Notes under the pieces: model-generated
What the model saw: the letters and a program-made list of their open reading frames with translations, nothing else
Told to the model about the DNA's origin: nothing
The model's database searches: none
Part shown: positions 42,961 to 52,331 of the stretch, one piece after another
Layout of the letters: every line of letters starts with the position of its first letter
Numbering within the stretch: position 1 is the first letter of the stretch
Position numbers and translations under genes: made by a program
DNA from: Pirellulimonas nuda
Lineage (GTDB): Bacteria; Planctomycetota; Planctomycetia; Pirellulales; Lacipirellulaceae
NCBI RefSeq assembly: GCF_007750855.1
Contig: NZ_CP036291.1
Location: forward strand, 2,666,001 to 2,730,000
Reading direction: 5' to 3'
DNA: 64,000 nucleotides

Positions 42961-44401
42961 TCACGTCCATCTGCAGCGTATCAGGCCTTTGAGAATGATG
43001 CCGTTTCTCCGCAGTTTTTTCAGGGTTCGCTTCCGGTGGGAGGCCCGCGCGGCGGCGTTGCGTTGTTGCCAGTGCTGGATGACGTTGGCGGTGTGCTCGA
43101 TGAGCGTCGGCGAGGCCCGGCCGTTACGCTGCCAACTCGGCAGCAGCGCGCCGACGGCGGCGTGGACTTGGCAGACCGTGACCTCCGGATTTTTTCCCCC
43201 GCAGCCGTTCACGACAGCGGGCCAGGAACAAGTAGCTGACGCACGACAGGATCAAATGGCGTTTGAGACCGAGGTAACAGCGGCCCTCCCACTGATCGAG
43301 TCCGATCTCCTGCTTCTGGTCGCGGAAGCACCGTTCGACGCGCCACCGCGAGAACGCAACCAGCAACAACGTCTCGATGGTCGTGTCGGACGGGGCGTTG
43401 CTGATGAAATACTTCACCTCATCGTGGTTCAATGCGTTGCGGGCGACGAGCAGGTGGAGTTCGATCCCCGGCAACCCGTCGTCGTTCTTCATGACGATGC
43501 GGGCGTGCTTCGCCTCCCACACGAGCGGCCCCTTCTCGCCGTCCTTCACGTAGTACCGGGTCCACGCTTGATCGCGCAGCTCGGGCCAGTTCTCGGCGAG
43601 GTCTTGCACGCTCTGCGGGGCGCTCGCTGCGGCGACCAACCGCGGGACCTTGCGGGGCCGGCCGCGACCGCCGCGGCGAAAGGGTCGCTCCGTCACGCGC
43701 GGCCGGTCGGTCCAACACGAGAACGTCGTCGGGACCTCGGCGACGAAGCGTTGCTTTCGACCGTCCAAGCCCTGCAAAAACAGCGGCTTTCCGCCGTAGC
43801 CTTCGTCGAACGTCAGCCAGTCGAACATCACGCCGTGGGCCGCGGCCCGATCGCAAAGCTCCAGGGCGATCTTCCACTTGGAGCGGTAGACCATGTCCTC
43901 GGGAATGCCGGCGGCCCGACACCGCTGGCGGTCCTCCGACCAACTCTCCGGCAAGAACAGCTCGCCGTCGACCAGCGCGTGGAAGTCGCCGGTCGCGTAG
44001 CCCAAGTGGACCGTGACGATGCCGTTCTCCTGCTTGCCGACGCAGCCGCAGTACTGCCGCTGCACGCCGGGCGTCTTGTCCCCCTTCTTGACGTCGCTCG
44101 TTTCGTCGATCAGGCCGATCGAGTGCGGCCCCGCATGATCTCGGAGGACGATCTCTTGGAGTCGCCGGCGCACGGCGTCTTCGTCCCAGCGGTGCTGGGC
44201 CAGGAACTCTTGCAGCGTCCGCGGCGCCACTCCGGCGGCCAGCGCCATCGGCTCGCAACTCTTCGCGGGCAGTTCGGAGAGTTGGCCTTCGACGTAGGTT
44301 GGCAAGTGCGCACGAGTATCCCGACGCGAGAAACAGGCGTCGAATTCGTGCAAGTAACTCGTCAATTCCGGCTTCAAACGGCGGATCTCATCGGCGTCCA
44401 T
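42961..44401 (-). CDS. IS701-family DDE transposase, frameshifted near the C-terminus
   Basis: From ATG 44401 (MDADEIRRLKPELTSYLHEF) the frame shows the IS701 transposase plan: AGVAPRTLQEFLAQHRWDED, GLIDETSDVKKGDKTPGVQR with the first catalytic Asp, LTFDEGYGGK with the second, and SRWRVERCFRDQKQEIGLDQ with the Glu. At about 43200 a run GGGGGAAAAAAT shifts the frame: the primary frame goes on with unrelated residues to 43124, while the other frame continues the family C-terminus (KNPEVTVCQVHAAV, HWQQRNAAARASHRKRTLKK, to 42961). Removing one A from the A6 run restores one frame. It is either a point mutation or is rescued by slippage. Confidence 0.85.
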
Positions 44402-44479
44402 GCTAGCGGCCCTGCGCCAGGTCGCCCCCCTGCGACACCAACAACATGGCCGATCGCCCAAACGCAAACAAGATCAACG

Positions 44480-44492
44480 TAGCGCTGTAGTA
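44480..44492 (-). repeat. Right terminal inverted repeat of the IS
   Basis: TAGCGCTGTAGTA, followed directly by the target duplicate TTAG at 44493-44496. Confidence 0.85.
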
Positions 44493-44541
44493 TTAGGTCA
44501 AGCCGGTCAGCGGGGCGGGACCGCCGGGGCCTGCGCGCTGG

Positions 44542-45855
44542 TCAATCGGACTGCCGGCCGTTCCGCTCGCGGAACTGCCCCGGCGTCATCTCGGCGTAGC
44601 GTTTGAACGCCGTCGCGAACTGAGAAGCGGTCCCGTAGCCCGTCAGTCGGGCGACGTTCTTCAGGCTGTTGTTGGTTTCGGCCAACAGCAACTTCGCCCG
44701 CTCCATGCGGACCCTCTCGATCTCGGCGGTGGGCGTGCGACCGACCGCGACCTTGAACCGTCGCTCCAGCGACGAGCGGCTGAGCGGCAGCTTCTGGAGC
44801 AGGGTCGGCACGCCGATCCCTTCGCAGGCGTGCTCACGGATGAACCGGATCGCGGCCGCCACGTCGGTGTCCTTGATCGCCAAGGCGTCGGACGACAATC
44901 GCCGGGAGATGCCGGCCGGGGGGACAAGGATGGGCGCCGCCGGCGGCTTCTTCCCCCGCATCAGGCCATCGAGCATCGCGGCGCCCTCGAAGCCGAGCTT
45001 CTGGGCGTTCGGCCGGATGCTGCTAAGCGGCGGGCTGGAGAGCTCGCAGATCACCTCGTCGTCGTCGACGCCGACCACCGCTACTTCATCGGGCACGGCG
45101 ATGCCAAACTGGTGGCACGCCTCGATGACCTGCCGGCCGCGGATATCGTTGCAGGCGAACACCGCCAGCGGCCGGGGCAGCCCCTTGAGCCAGCTAGCGA
45201 TCGTGGCGCCTTCGAACTCGCCGCGGGCCTCCCATCCGAGCACGTCGGTGGGCATCAGCCTCTGGTTTTGGGGCTCGTAGACGTGCGTCTTGATGTCCCG
45301 GGCGCTGAGGTGCTCGCAGAAAGCCGCGCCGCGCTGCTCCGAGAAGCCGACGCCAGGGAACCCACAGAACGCGAGTTTGGTGAAGCCTACGTCGAGGAAG
45401 TGTTCGGCCGCCATCTGGCCGATGGCCGCGTGGTCCGAGTCAAAAATGGCGCCCCCGGGGGGCGGATAGCTCCCGCGGAGGTCGACCGTGGGGACCCCAA
45501 ACGCCTGAATCGCCGCGGCGATGCGGGCGTTCTCGATGCGGGCGAGCACCCCGTCTCCCTTCCAGCGAGCGATCGCCTTGGGGAGCTGTTCGGAGAGGCC
45601 GCGCTCGATGTTCAGCACGTGCCAACCGCCGTGCGCGCGCAGGTAGTCGGCCACGCCAAGCAGGCAGTCGCGGCCGTAGGCGCGGGAGCTCTCGATGAGC
45701 AGCAGAACGTGCTTCAGTTTGGCCAAGGCGGTAGCCGAAGAGTGTCCGATCGAACGAAGGAACCGACATTGATTGTGGTTCAGGAGCTGCGAGAAGCCTA
45801 GGCCTTGTAGGCGTTGCTTGACAACCTCGCTGGGGGGAAGCGGGCTCAGAGCCAC
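44542..45855 (-). CDS. XylR-type AraC family transcriptional regulator
   Basis: Up to 437 residues. From about residue 45 (KLKHVLLLIESSRAYGRDCL) a LacI/periplasmic-binding-like sugar-sensing domain runs to about 320 (VAVVGVDDDEVICELSSPPL). It is followed by an AraC helix-turn-helix pair (GVPTLLQKLPLSRSSLERRF and NVARLTGYGTASQFATAFKR). This is the architecture of E. coli XylR and many planctomycete sugar regulators. The GTG start at 45855 has no clear ribosome site; a TTG at 45726 would give the usual short N-terminus. Divergent from the DUF5107-GH2-MFS-SGNH operon, it is the likely regulator of that operon. Confidence 0.9.
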   Translation of the reverse strand: MALSPLPPSEVVKQRLQGLGFSQLLNHNQCRFLRSIGHSSATALAKLKHVLLLIESSRAYGRDCLLGVADYLRAHGGWHVLNIERGLSEQLPKAIARWKGDGVLARIENARIAAAIQAFGVPTVDLRGSYPPPGGAIFDSDHAAIGQMAAEHFLDVGFTKLAFCGFPGVGFSEQRGAAFCEHLSARDIKTHVYEPQNQRLMPTDVLGWEARGEFEGATIASWLKGLPRPLAVFACNDIRGRQVIEACHQFGIAVPDEVAVVGVDDDEVICELSSPPLSSIRPNAQKLGFEGAAMLDGLMRGKKPPAAPILVPPAGISRRLSSDALAIKDTDVAAAIRFIREHACEGIGVPTLLQKLPLSRSSLERRFKVAVGRTPTAEIERVRMERAKLLLAETNNSLKNVARLTGYGTASQFATAFKRYAEMTPGQFRERNGRQSD

Positions 45856-46076
45856 GCCGCGTCGACGTGCGCCGGAGCAACTTCTGACCCCACCGCTTGG
45901 GCAGATACGGGTGTTGGCTGGTGAAACCTTCCCTGACTAAATATCGCAAAGCATTGACGTGTTTGCAGCATGACCGACCGCGAAGCGCCGGTTCTAATGA
46001 AGGCGTACTCCTCGATGGCCGAACCCCTTCGCTCTCCCTGCTGCACACGCTGGCGCCTACCGGCGCCGAGTCGACC

Positions 46077-49000
46077 ATGACCACCCTCGGACCTTCGCAT
46101 CGCGTGACCGCCGTTCGGGAAGTGGTGGAGATCCCAACCTACGAGGTTGGCGATCCCGACCCCAATCCAATGTTTTTGGAACGCCGCGTCTATCAGGGGA
46201 GCAGCGGGGCCGTGTACCCGTTCCCGGTGATCGAGGCGGTCGCCCACGAAAAGACTCTGCGTCAGTACCAAGCCATCTTCTTGGAGAACGAGTACCTGAA
46301 GCTGATGATCCTCCCGGAGCTCGGAGGGCGGCTGCAGATGGCGCTCGATAAGACGAACAACTACCACTTCGTCTACTACAACCGCGTGATCAAGCCGGCG
46401 CTCGTGGGGCTTGCCGGGCCGTGGATCAGCGGCGGGATTGAGTTCAATTGGCCGCAACACCACCGTCCCAGCACGTTCCACCCCGTGGACGCAGACATCG
46501 AGCGGCACGACGACGGCTCGGTGACGGTGTGGTGCAACGAGATCGACCGCATGGTTGGTTCGAAGGGGATGCACGGTTTCACGCTCTACCCGGGCAGGGC
46601 GTACCTGGAGATCCGGGGCCGCGTGTACAACCGCACCCCCATGCCCGAGACGTTCTTGTGGTGGGCGAACCCCGCCGTGCATGTAGACGAGAACCACCAG
46701 TCGATCTTCCCCCCCGACGTCAACGCGGTCATGGACCACGGCAAGCGGGGCGTGAGCGGCTTTCCGATCGCTACGGGCGAGTACTACAAGGTCGACTATT
46801 CGCCTGGAACGGACATCAGTCGGTACAAGAATATCCCGGTTCCGACCTCGTACATGGCCTACCACTCGGACTTTGACTTCGTCGGCTCGTACGACCACGG
46901 CCGTCAGGCCGGTCTGCTGCACGTCGCCAGCCACCACGTGTCGCCCGGCAAGAAACAGTGGACCTGGGGTCATGGCGAGTTCGGCCGAGCGTGGGACCGG
47001 CGGCTGACCGACGAAGACGGCCCGTACATTGAGTTGATGTGCGGCGTCTACACCGACAACCAGCCCGACTTTAGCTGGCTGGCGCCGGGGGAGGAGAAGG
47101 ACTTCTCGCAGTACTTCATGCCGTACAAGGGCGTGGGGGTCATCAAGAACGCAACGATCGACGCCGCGGTCGGCCTGGATGTCGACGGGCGTCGGGCCAC
47201 GGTGCGTGTCTACACCACCGCGCAGCGGCCCGGCGCGCAGGTCGAGCTCTCGTCGGGCGAGGAGACGCTGCTGTTGCAGGAGTTTGACGGCGACCCGCGT
47301 AGCTGGTCGGAGTTTGAGACCGACCTCCCCAGCGGCGTTGAAGAACGTAGCCTCGTCGTAATCGTGACCGACCGCAACGGCGCCGAGCTGGTCGCGTATC
47401 GGAGCCCGCCCCCCGCGGACGCCCCACCGGAAGCGGCCAAGCCGATCCCGGAACCCGCGGCGCTCGATTCGGTTGAATCGCTCTACTTGGCTGGGATGCA
47501 TCTAGAGCAGTACCGTCACGCCACGCGGTTGCCGGAAGACTATTTTCGAGAGGCGCTGCGACGCGACTCGGGCGACCTGCGCACCAACATCGCGATGGGC
47601 CGATTGCTCTATCGTCGCGGCTGCTACCGAGAGGCGGAGGGCCATTTCCGCACCGGCGTCGCGCGTGCGACGCAACACAACTCGAACCCGCTCGACGGCG
47701 AGCCGCTGCTCGGGCTCGGTTTGGCGCTGGCGGCCCAGGGCCGCTTCGCGGAGGCGGCCGACGCGCTGCACAAGTCTGCCTGGAACGCCGCGTGCCGAGA
47801 CGCGGCGTACTTCGAATTGGCCCGAATTTCAACCCGCGAAGGAGAATGGGTGGAAGCCGAGGGACTGCTGAGGCAGTGCCTCGACGGCAACGCCGGGCGC
47901 CATCAAGCGGTCCACTTGCTGGTATGCGTGCTGTACGAGCTTGGAAGGCACGAAGAGGCTGAGCGCGTCGCGGCGGACGAGCTGCGTCGCGATCCGTTTA
48001 ACGTGGGCGTGCTCTTCGAGCGCGCGCGTGTGGCCGGCGCCAGCGATGATGTGTTCCGGCGCCGCATGCGAGCCGACGATCACAACTACACGGTCCTCGC
48101 GGCAGACTATCTGGCGGCTGGGCTCGAGGACCGGGCGTGCGAGGTGCTTCAGCGATTCGTCGACCGAGAGTCGCACGGCGAGCCGACGTCGATGCTGCTT
48201 TACCATTTGGCGCTGGCGCTGCGGCTGAGCGGAGACGCTACTGCGGCCGACCTCGTCCTGTCCCAAGCCGCGGCGGCGCCGCGTGGGGGCTTCTTCCCCA
48301 ACACGCTGGCCGACCTGGCGGCGTTGCGGTCCGCGATCGACCTGCGGCCGGACGACGCCGCGGCTTGGTGCGACCTGGGAAACCTACTATTCAGCAAGAA
48401 GCGTTACGTGGCCGGGATGGCGTGCTGGGAGAAGACGTGCGAGCTCGACCCCACGGCCGCTCAACCGCGACGCAACCTGGGCCTCGCCTACTTCAACAAG
48501 CGTCACGATGCTGGCGCCGCGTGGCGGATGTTGAGCGAGGCCCACCGGCTTGCCCCGAGCGACGCGCGCGTGCTGTACGAGCTCGACCAGCTCGCGAAGC
48601 GGCTCAACCATGACCCGGCCGGGCGGCTCGAGCGGCTGCAGGGCGGCGCCGAGTGCGTGGCGGCCCGAGACGATCTTCTGATTGAAAAGATCACCCTGCT
48701 CAATCAGTTGGGCCGTCATCAGCAGGCGCTGGAAGTCCTGCTCTCGCGCAGCTTCCATCCCTGGGAAGGGGGCGAGGGGAAAGCGTCCGCACAGTACGTG
48801 CTGAGTCTCGTGGAACTCGCCCGCCGCGCGATCGCGGTTCAAGAATGGGACGGCGCCAAGACGCTGCTGTCGCGGGCGCTGGACTGGCCCCACTCGCTGG
48901 GCGAGGGGAAACTGGCCGGCATCCAGGAGAACAACATCCACTACTGGCTGGGGGTCGCCGCCCGGGGCGGAGGCCGTGAGAGCGAGGCGCGGGAATGGTT

Positions 49001-49436
49001 CGGGCTGGCGTCGCAAGGACTCAGCGAGCCAACCTCGGCCCAGTACTACAACGACCAGCCCCCGGCGATGGTCTTCTACCAGGGGCTCGCCCACCAGGCC
49101 CTTGGGCAGGGGGCCGCCGCCTCGGCCCGCTTCGAAAAGCTGATTGAGTATGGAGAGTCCCACCTCGACGACCCGGTGACCATCGACTACTTCGCCGTAT
49201 CGCTGCCAACCTTCGTCGTGTTCGACGCGGACCTCGAGTTCGAGAACAAGATCCATTGTCGGTTCATGCGGGCGCTCGGCCTGCTGGGCCTAGGGGTTGT
49301 CGACGGCGCCGCGGAAGAGTTTGATTGGATCCTCGCCGCGGACGTCAACCACCTTGGTGCGATCACCCACCGCTCGATGTGCGCATCGGCGACGCTAGCC
49401 CCGTCGCGCAATGCGGCCGCGAACGCCACGCTATGA
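46077..49436 (+). CDS. DUF5107 domain protein with TPR repeats
   Basis: 1119 residues from ATG 46077. The DUF5107 domain covers about 35-340 (YPFPVIEAVAHEKTLRQYQA, MILPELGGRLQMALDKTNNY, ISGGIEFNWPQHHRPSTFHP, LWWANPAVHVDENHQSIFPP), a beta-rich fold related to galactose mutarotases and glycosidase supersandwich domains. From about 460 on the chain is helical with many tetratricopeptide repeats (LRTNIAMGRLLYRRGCYREA, AAWCDLGNLLFSKKRYVAGM, LEVLLS regions). There is no signal peptide, so it appears cytoplasmic. Its stop overlaps the GH2 start (ATGA). Function is probably tied to carbohydrate use; the catalytic activity is unknown. Confidence 0.88.
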   Translation: MTTLGPSHRVTAVREVVEIPTYEVGDPDPNPMFLERRVYQGSSGAVYPFPVIEAVAHEKTLRQYQAIFLENEYLKLMILPELGGRLQMALDKTNNYHFVYYNRVIKPALVGLAGPWISGGIEFNWPQHHRPSTFHPVDADIERHDDGSVTVWCNEIDRMVGSKGMHGFTLYPGRAYLEIRGRVYNRTPMPETFLWWANPAVHVDENHQSIFPPDVNAVMDHGKRGVSGFPIATGEYYKVDYSPGTDISRYKNIPVPTSYMAYHSDFDFVGSYDHGRQAGLLHVASHHVSPGKKQWTWGHGEFGRAWDRRLTDEDGPYIELMCGVYTDNQPDFSWLAPGEEKDFSQYFMPYKGVGVIKNATIDAAVGLDVDGRRATVRVYTTAQRPGAQVELSSGEETLLLQEFDGDPRSWSEFETDLPSGVEERSLVVIVTDRNGAELVAYRSPPPADAPPEAAKPIPEPAALDSVESLYLAGMHLEQYRHATRLPEDYFREALRRDSGDLRTNIAMGRLLYRRGCYREAEGHFRTGVARATQHNSNPLDGEPLLGLGLALAAQGRFAEAADALHKSAWNAACRDAAYFELARISTREGEWVEAEGLLRQCLDGNAGRHQAVHLLVCVLYELGRHEEAERVAADELRRDPFNVGVLFERARVAGASDDVFRRRMRADDHNYTVLAADYLAAGLEDRACEVLQRFVDRESHGEPTSMLLYHLALALRLSGDATAADLVLSQAAAAPRGGFFPNTLADLAALRSAIDLRPDDAAAWCDLGNLLFSKKRYVAGMACWEKTCELDPTAAQPRRNLGLAYFNKRHDAGAAWRMLSEAHRLAPSDARVLYELDQLAKRLNHDPAGRLERLQGGAECVAARDDLLIEKITLLNQLGRHQQALEVLLSRSFHPWEGGEGKASAQYVLSLVELARRAIAVQEWDGAKTLLSRALDWPHSLGEGKLAGIQENNIHYWLGVAARGGGRESEAREWFGLASQGLSEPTSAQYYNDQPPAMVFYQGLAHQALGQGAAASARFEKLIEYGESHLDDPVTIDYFAVSLPTFVVFDADLEFENKIHCRFMRALGLLGLGVVDGAAEEFDWILAADVNHLGAITHRSMCASATLAPSRNAAANATL

Positions 49437-52312
49437 ACCCGAGGACCCCGAGAATGGTTGGAATCGGCTGCTTTGCTCGCTGCGTGGCGATCTCGACGCT
49501 TGCCATCGGCGCCGCGTGCGCCGGACCCAACGACGGCCGCGTGATCGACCTGTCCGGCAAGTGGCGGCTTGCGCTCGACCGGAAGGGGGTCGGCGTCGAT
49601 GATCGCTGGTACGAGGCGAGCCGGCAGGAGCCGTACACGCAGACGGCCCGACTCCCCGGTTCCCTCGCCGTGCAAGAAATCGGCGATCCGGTGACGCTCG
49701 ACACCCCGTGGGTCGGCGAGTGGGAGATCAGCGGCTATCGCACGCGCGACGAGTACGCCCCCTACCGACCGCCGAACGAGGTTAAGCTGCCCTTCTGGCT
49801 CACGCCAACCACGTACTACTCGGGGTCGGCCTGGTACCGCCGCACCTTCACCGTGCCGCGGGCTTGGGAGGGCCAGCGCGTGACGCTGCACCTGGAACGC
49901 TGCCACTGGACCACACAGGCCTGGATCGACGGCGAATCGATCGGCGAAGGCTGGTCCCTGTCGGCGCCCCACGAGTTTAGCATCGACGGCGGGCTCTCGC
50001 CCGGGGAGCACACGCTCGTGCTGCGGATCGACAACCGCCAGCACCTGAACGTGGGGCCCAACTCCCACAGTGTTTCGGACCACACCCAGGGGAACTGGAA
50101 CGGCGCGCTCGGGGCGATCGAGCTTCGGGCGACGCCCCGGGTGTGGGTCGACAAGGTCCGCGTAGAACCGGCCGCGGGTCAGGCCCGTGTGAAGATCACG
50201 ATGGCCAGCCTGCTCGACCAACCGGCGAGTGGATCGCTCAGGCTCGAGGCGTCGCTGCGCGGGGCGGGTCCGGCGACGGCCGAGGTCCGCGTCGTCCCGG
50301 TCAGCGTGCCGAAGGAGGGAAAAGAGCTGAGCGTCGACCTCCCGCTTGGCCCGCAGGCAAAGCTGTGGGACGAGTTCTCGCCCAACCTCTACGACCTCCG
50401 CGTCACCTGGCGCGCCGACGGGGCCAAGGAGCAAGGCCGGCAGGCCGTTGAGACCGTGTTCGGGCTCCGCGACGTGGGGGTCGAAGGCACGCAGATTACG
50501 GTAAACGGCCGACCGATCATGCTGCGGGGGACGCTCGATTGCTGCGTCTTCCCCCTCACCGGCCACCCGCCGATGGAAGTGGCGGAGTGGAAACGTGTGC
50601 TCGGGGCCGCGAAGGCGCACGGGCTCAATCACATCCGCTTCCATTCCTACTGCCCGCCGGAGGCCGCGTTTGTCGCCGCCGATGAGTTGGGCGTGTACTT
50701 CCAGGTGGAGTGCGCTTCGTGGGCGAATCAAGGCGCCGAGATCGGCGCGGGGCGCAAGCTCGACGCGTTCATCTACCGCGAGGCCCAGCGCATCCTCGAC
50801 GCCTACGGGAACCACCCGTCGCTGCTGTTGATGGCCTACGGCAACGAGCCGGCGGGGAACAACCAGAACGCCTTCCTGGCCGGCTGGATCGGCCACTTCC
50901 GCAAGATCGACGACCGTCGCCTGTACACGGGCGCGGCCGGCTGGCCGATCATCGACGCCAACGAGTACCACGTCCCGATGCAGCCGCGCATCCAAGGGTG
51001 GGGCCAACAACTGAAGTCGCGGATCAACGCCAGCCCGCCGGAAACACAAACCGACTACCGGGCGTTTGTCCGCCGCCACCCGGCGCCGGTGGTGTCGCAC
51101 GAGATCGGCCAATGGTGCGTGTTCCCCAACCTGGCGGAGCGCAGCAAGTACACGGGCCATCTGAAGGCCAAAAACTTCGACATCTTTGCGGATCAGCTCA
51201 AGGCCGCCGGCATGGCCGATCAGGCCGAGGCCTTCTTGATGGCCTCCGGCAAGCTGCAGGTGCTGTGCTACAAGGAAGAGATCGAATCGGCCCTGCGCAC
51301 CCCGGGGTTTGGCGGCTTCCAACTGCTGGGGCTCAGCGACTTCTCGGGGCAAGGGACCGCGTTGGTCGGTGTGCTAGACGCGTTCTGGGACGCCAAGCCG
51401 TACGTCGGCGCCGATGAGTTCCGCCGCTTCTGCGGTCCCGTGGTCCCGCTCGCGCGGCTCCCGAAGCGGGTGTTTACTTCAGCCGAAACAATCTCGGCCG
51501 AAGTCGATCTGGCCAACTTTGGGCCCGAGGGCATCAGCGACGCAAAGCTGCGGTGGCGGCTGGTCAACGCAGCGGACGGCGCCGCGGTCGCCGGGGGCGA
51601 TCTTTCTCGATCCGCGCCGGCCGGCAGGTTGACGCGGATCGGTCGGGTCACGGCGCCCGCGAGCGCAGCCCCCGCGCCCTGCAAGCTGACCCTCGTGGTG
51701 TCGGTAGAGGGGACGGACATCGAGAACGATTGGGACCTGTGGGTCTACCCGTCCGAGGCCGGCGCCGCCGGACCCGATGTGCTGGTTACGCGCGAACTCG
51801 ACCAAGAGGCCCAGCAGCGCTTGGCCGATGGCGGTTTGGTGCTGCTGACCCTCCCGGCAGAGCGTGTGAAGACCGATCAGAAGCTCGGCTTCTCGTCCAT
51901 CTTCTGGAACACCGCGTGGACGGACGGGCAGGCGCCGCACACGCTCGGCGTGCTGTGCGACCCTTCGCATCCCGTGTTCAAGTTGTTCCCCACCGAGGGC
52001 TGGTCGAACTGGCAGTGGTGGGACCTGATCAACGGCGGTGCGGCGCTCGACCTGAGCGGGCTCGGCGACGAGATCGAGCCGCTTATCCAGGTCGTCCCCG
52101 ACTGGTTCCACCCGAAGCGGCTGGCCCTCGCCTTTGAGGCCCGCGTCGGCAGCGGTCGCCTGCTGGTAACCTCCGCCAACGTCACGGCCGACCAGGCGGA
52201 CCGCCCCGCGTCCCGTCAACTGCTCCGCAGTCTGCTCAGCTACATGGCGGGCGACTCGTTCCGGCCCACGTGCGAGCTCCGCGTTGAAGACGTCCAATCG
52301 CTCCTCAAGTAA
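49433..52312 (+). CDS. Glycoside hydrolase family 2 (beta-galactosidase/glucuronidase-like)
   Basis: 959 residues from ATG 49433, coupled by ATGA to the upstream gene. A signal peptide ends near GAACA. The N-terminal sugar-binding domain (VIDLSGKWRLALD, YSGSAWYRRTFTVP, VTLHLERCHWTTQAWIDGES) is followed by an immunoglobulin-like domain and the TIM barrel (GLNHIRFHSYCPPEAAFVAA, LLLMAYGNEPAGNN). The NE of GNEP holds the expected acid/base glutamate at about residue 470; VSHEIGQW probably holds the nucleophile. A long C-terminal region of beta domains makes it larger than LacZ-like minimal forms. Substrate not determinable. Confidence 0.9.
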   Translation: MNPRTPRMVGIGCFARCVAISTLAIGAACAGPNDGRVIDLSGKWRLALDRKGVGVDDRWYEASRQEPYTQTARLPGSLAVQEIGDPVTLDTPWVGEWEISGYRTRDEYAPYRPPNEVKLPFWLTPTTYYSGSAWYRRTFTVPRAWEGQRVTLHLERCHWTTQAWIDGESIGEGWSLSAPHEFSIDGGLSPGEHTLVLRIDNRQHLNVGPNSHSVSDHTQGNWNGALGAIELRATPRVWVDKVRVEPAAGQARVKITMASLLDQPASGSLRLEASLRGAGPATAEVRVVPVSVPKEGKELSVDLPLGPQAKLWDEFSPNLYDLRVTWRADGAKEQGRQAVETVFGLRDVGVEGTQITVNGRPIMLRGTLDCCVFPLTGHPPMEVAEWKRVLGAAKAHGLNHIRFHSYCPPEAAFVAADELGVYFQVECASWANQGAEIGAGRKLDAFIYREAQRILDAYGNHPSLLLMAYGNEPAGNNQNAFLAGWIGHFRKIDDRRLYTGAAGWPIIDANEYHVPMQPRIQGWGQQLKSRINASPPETQTDYRAFVRRHPAPVVSHEIGQWCVFPNLAERSKYTGHLKAKNFDIFADQLKAAGMADQAEAFLMASGKLQVLCYKEEIESALRTPGFGGFQLLGLSDFSGQGTALVGVLDAFWDAKPYVGADEFRRFCGPVVPLARLPKRVFTSAETISAEVDLANFGPEGISDAKLRWRLVNAADGAAVAGGDLSRSAPAGRLTRIGRVTAPASAAPAPCKLTLVVSVEGTDIENDWDLWVYPSEAGAAGPDVLVTRELDQEAQQRLADGGLVLLTLPAERVKTDQKLGFSSIFWNTAWTDGQAPHTLGVLCDPSHPVFKLFPTEGWSNWQWWDLINGGAALDLSGLGDEIEPLIQVVPDWFHPKRLALAFEARVGSGRLLVTSANVTADQADRPASRQLLRSLLSYMAGDSFRPTCELRVEDVQSLLK

Positions 52313-52331
52313 CGCCCCAGGAAACAGCCAC

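Larger units (their letters stand above)
42946..44492 (-). mobile_element. IS701-family insertion sequence, 1547 bp
   Basis: The ends are 13-bp inverted repeats: CACTACAGCGCTA at 42946-42958 and TAGCGCTGTAGTA at 44480-44492 (12 of 13 match). Both ends are flanked by the direct repeat TTAG (42942-42945 and 44493-44496), which fits the 4-bp YTAR target duplication of the IS701 family. The element contains one transposase gene on the minus strand. Perfect flanking repeats suggest a recent insertion. Confidence 0.88.

Noticed and set aside
43180-43215. Programmed -1 frameshifting in the IS transposase
   Set aside because: The shift needed to reach the conserved C-terminus is +1 (or -2) relative to the primary frame, equivalent to one A too many, so classical -1 slippage does not fit. 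Transcriptional slippage or mutation remains possible.
45846-47501. A 551-codon minus-strand frame opposite the DUF5107 gene
   Set aside because: Low-complexity Arg/Val/Asp composition typical of codon shadows; the plus strand encodes a recognisable domain.
49187-51352. A 721-codon minus-strand frame opposite the GH2 gene
   Set aside because: Same reason: no domain, no signal, fully antisense to a convincing enzyme.
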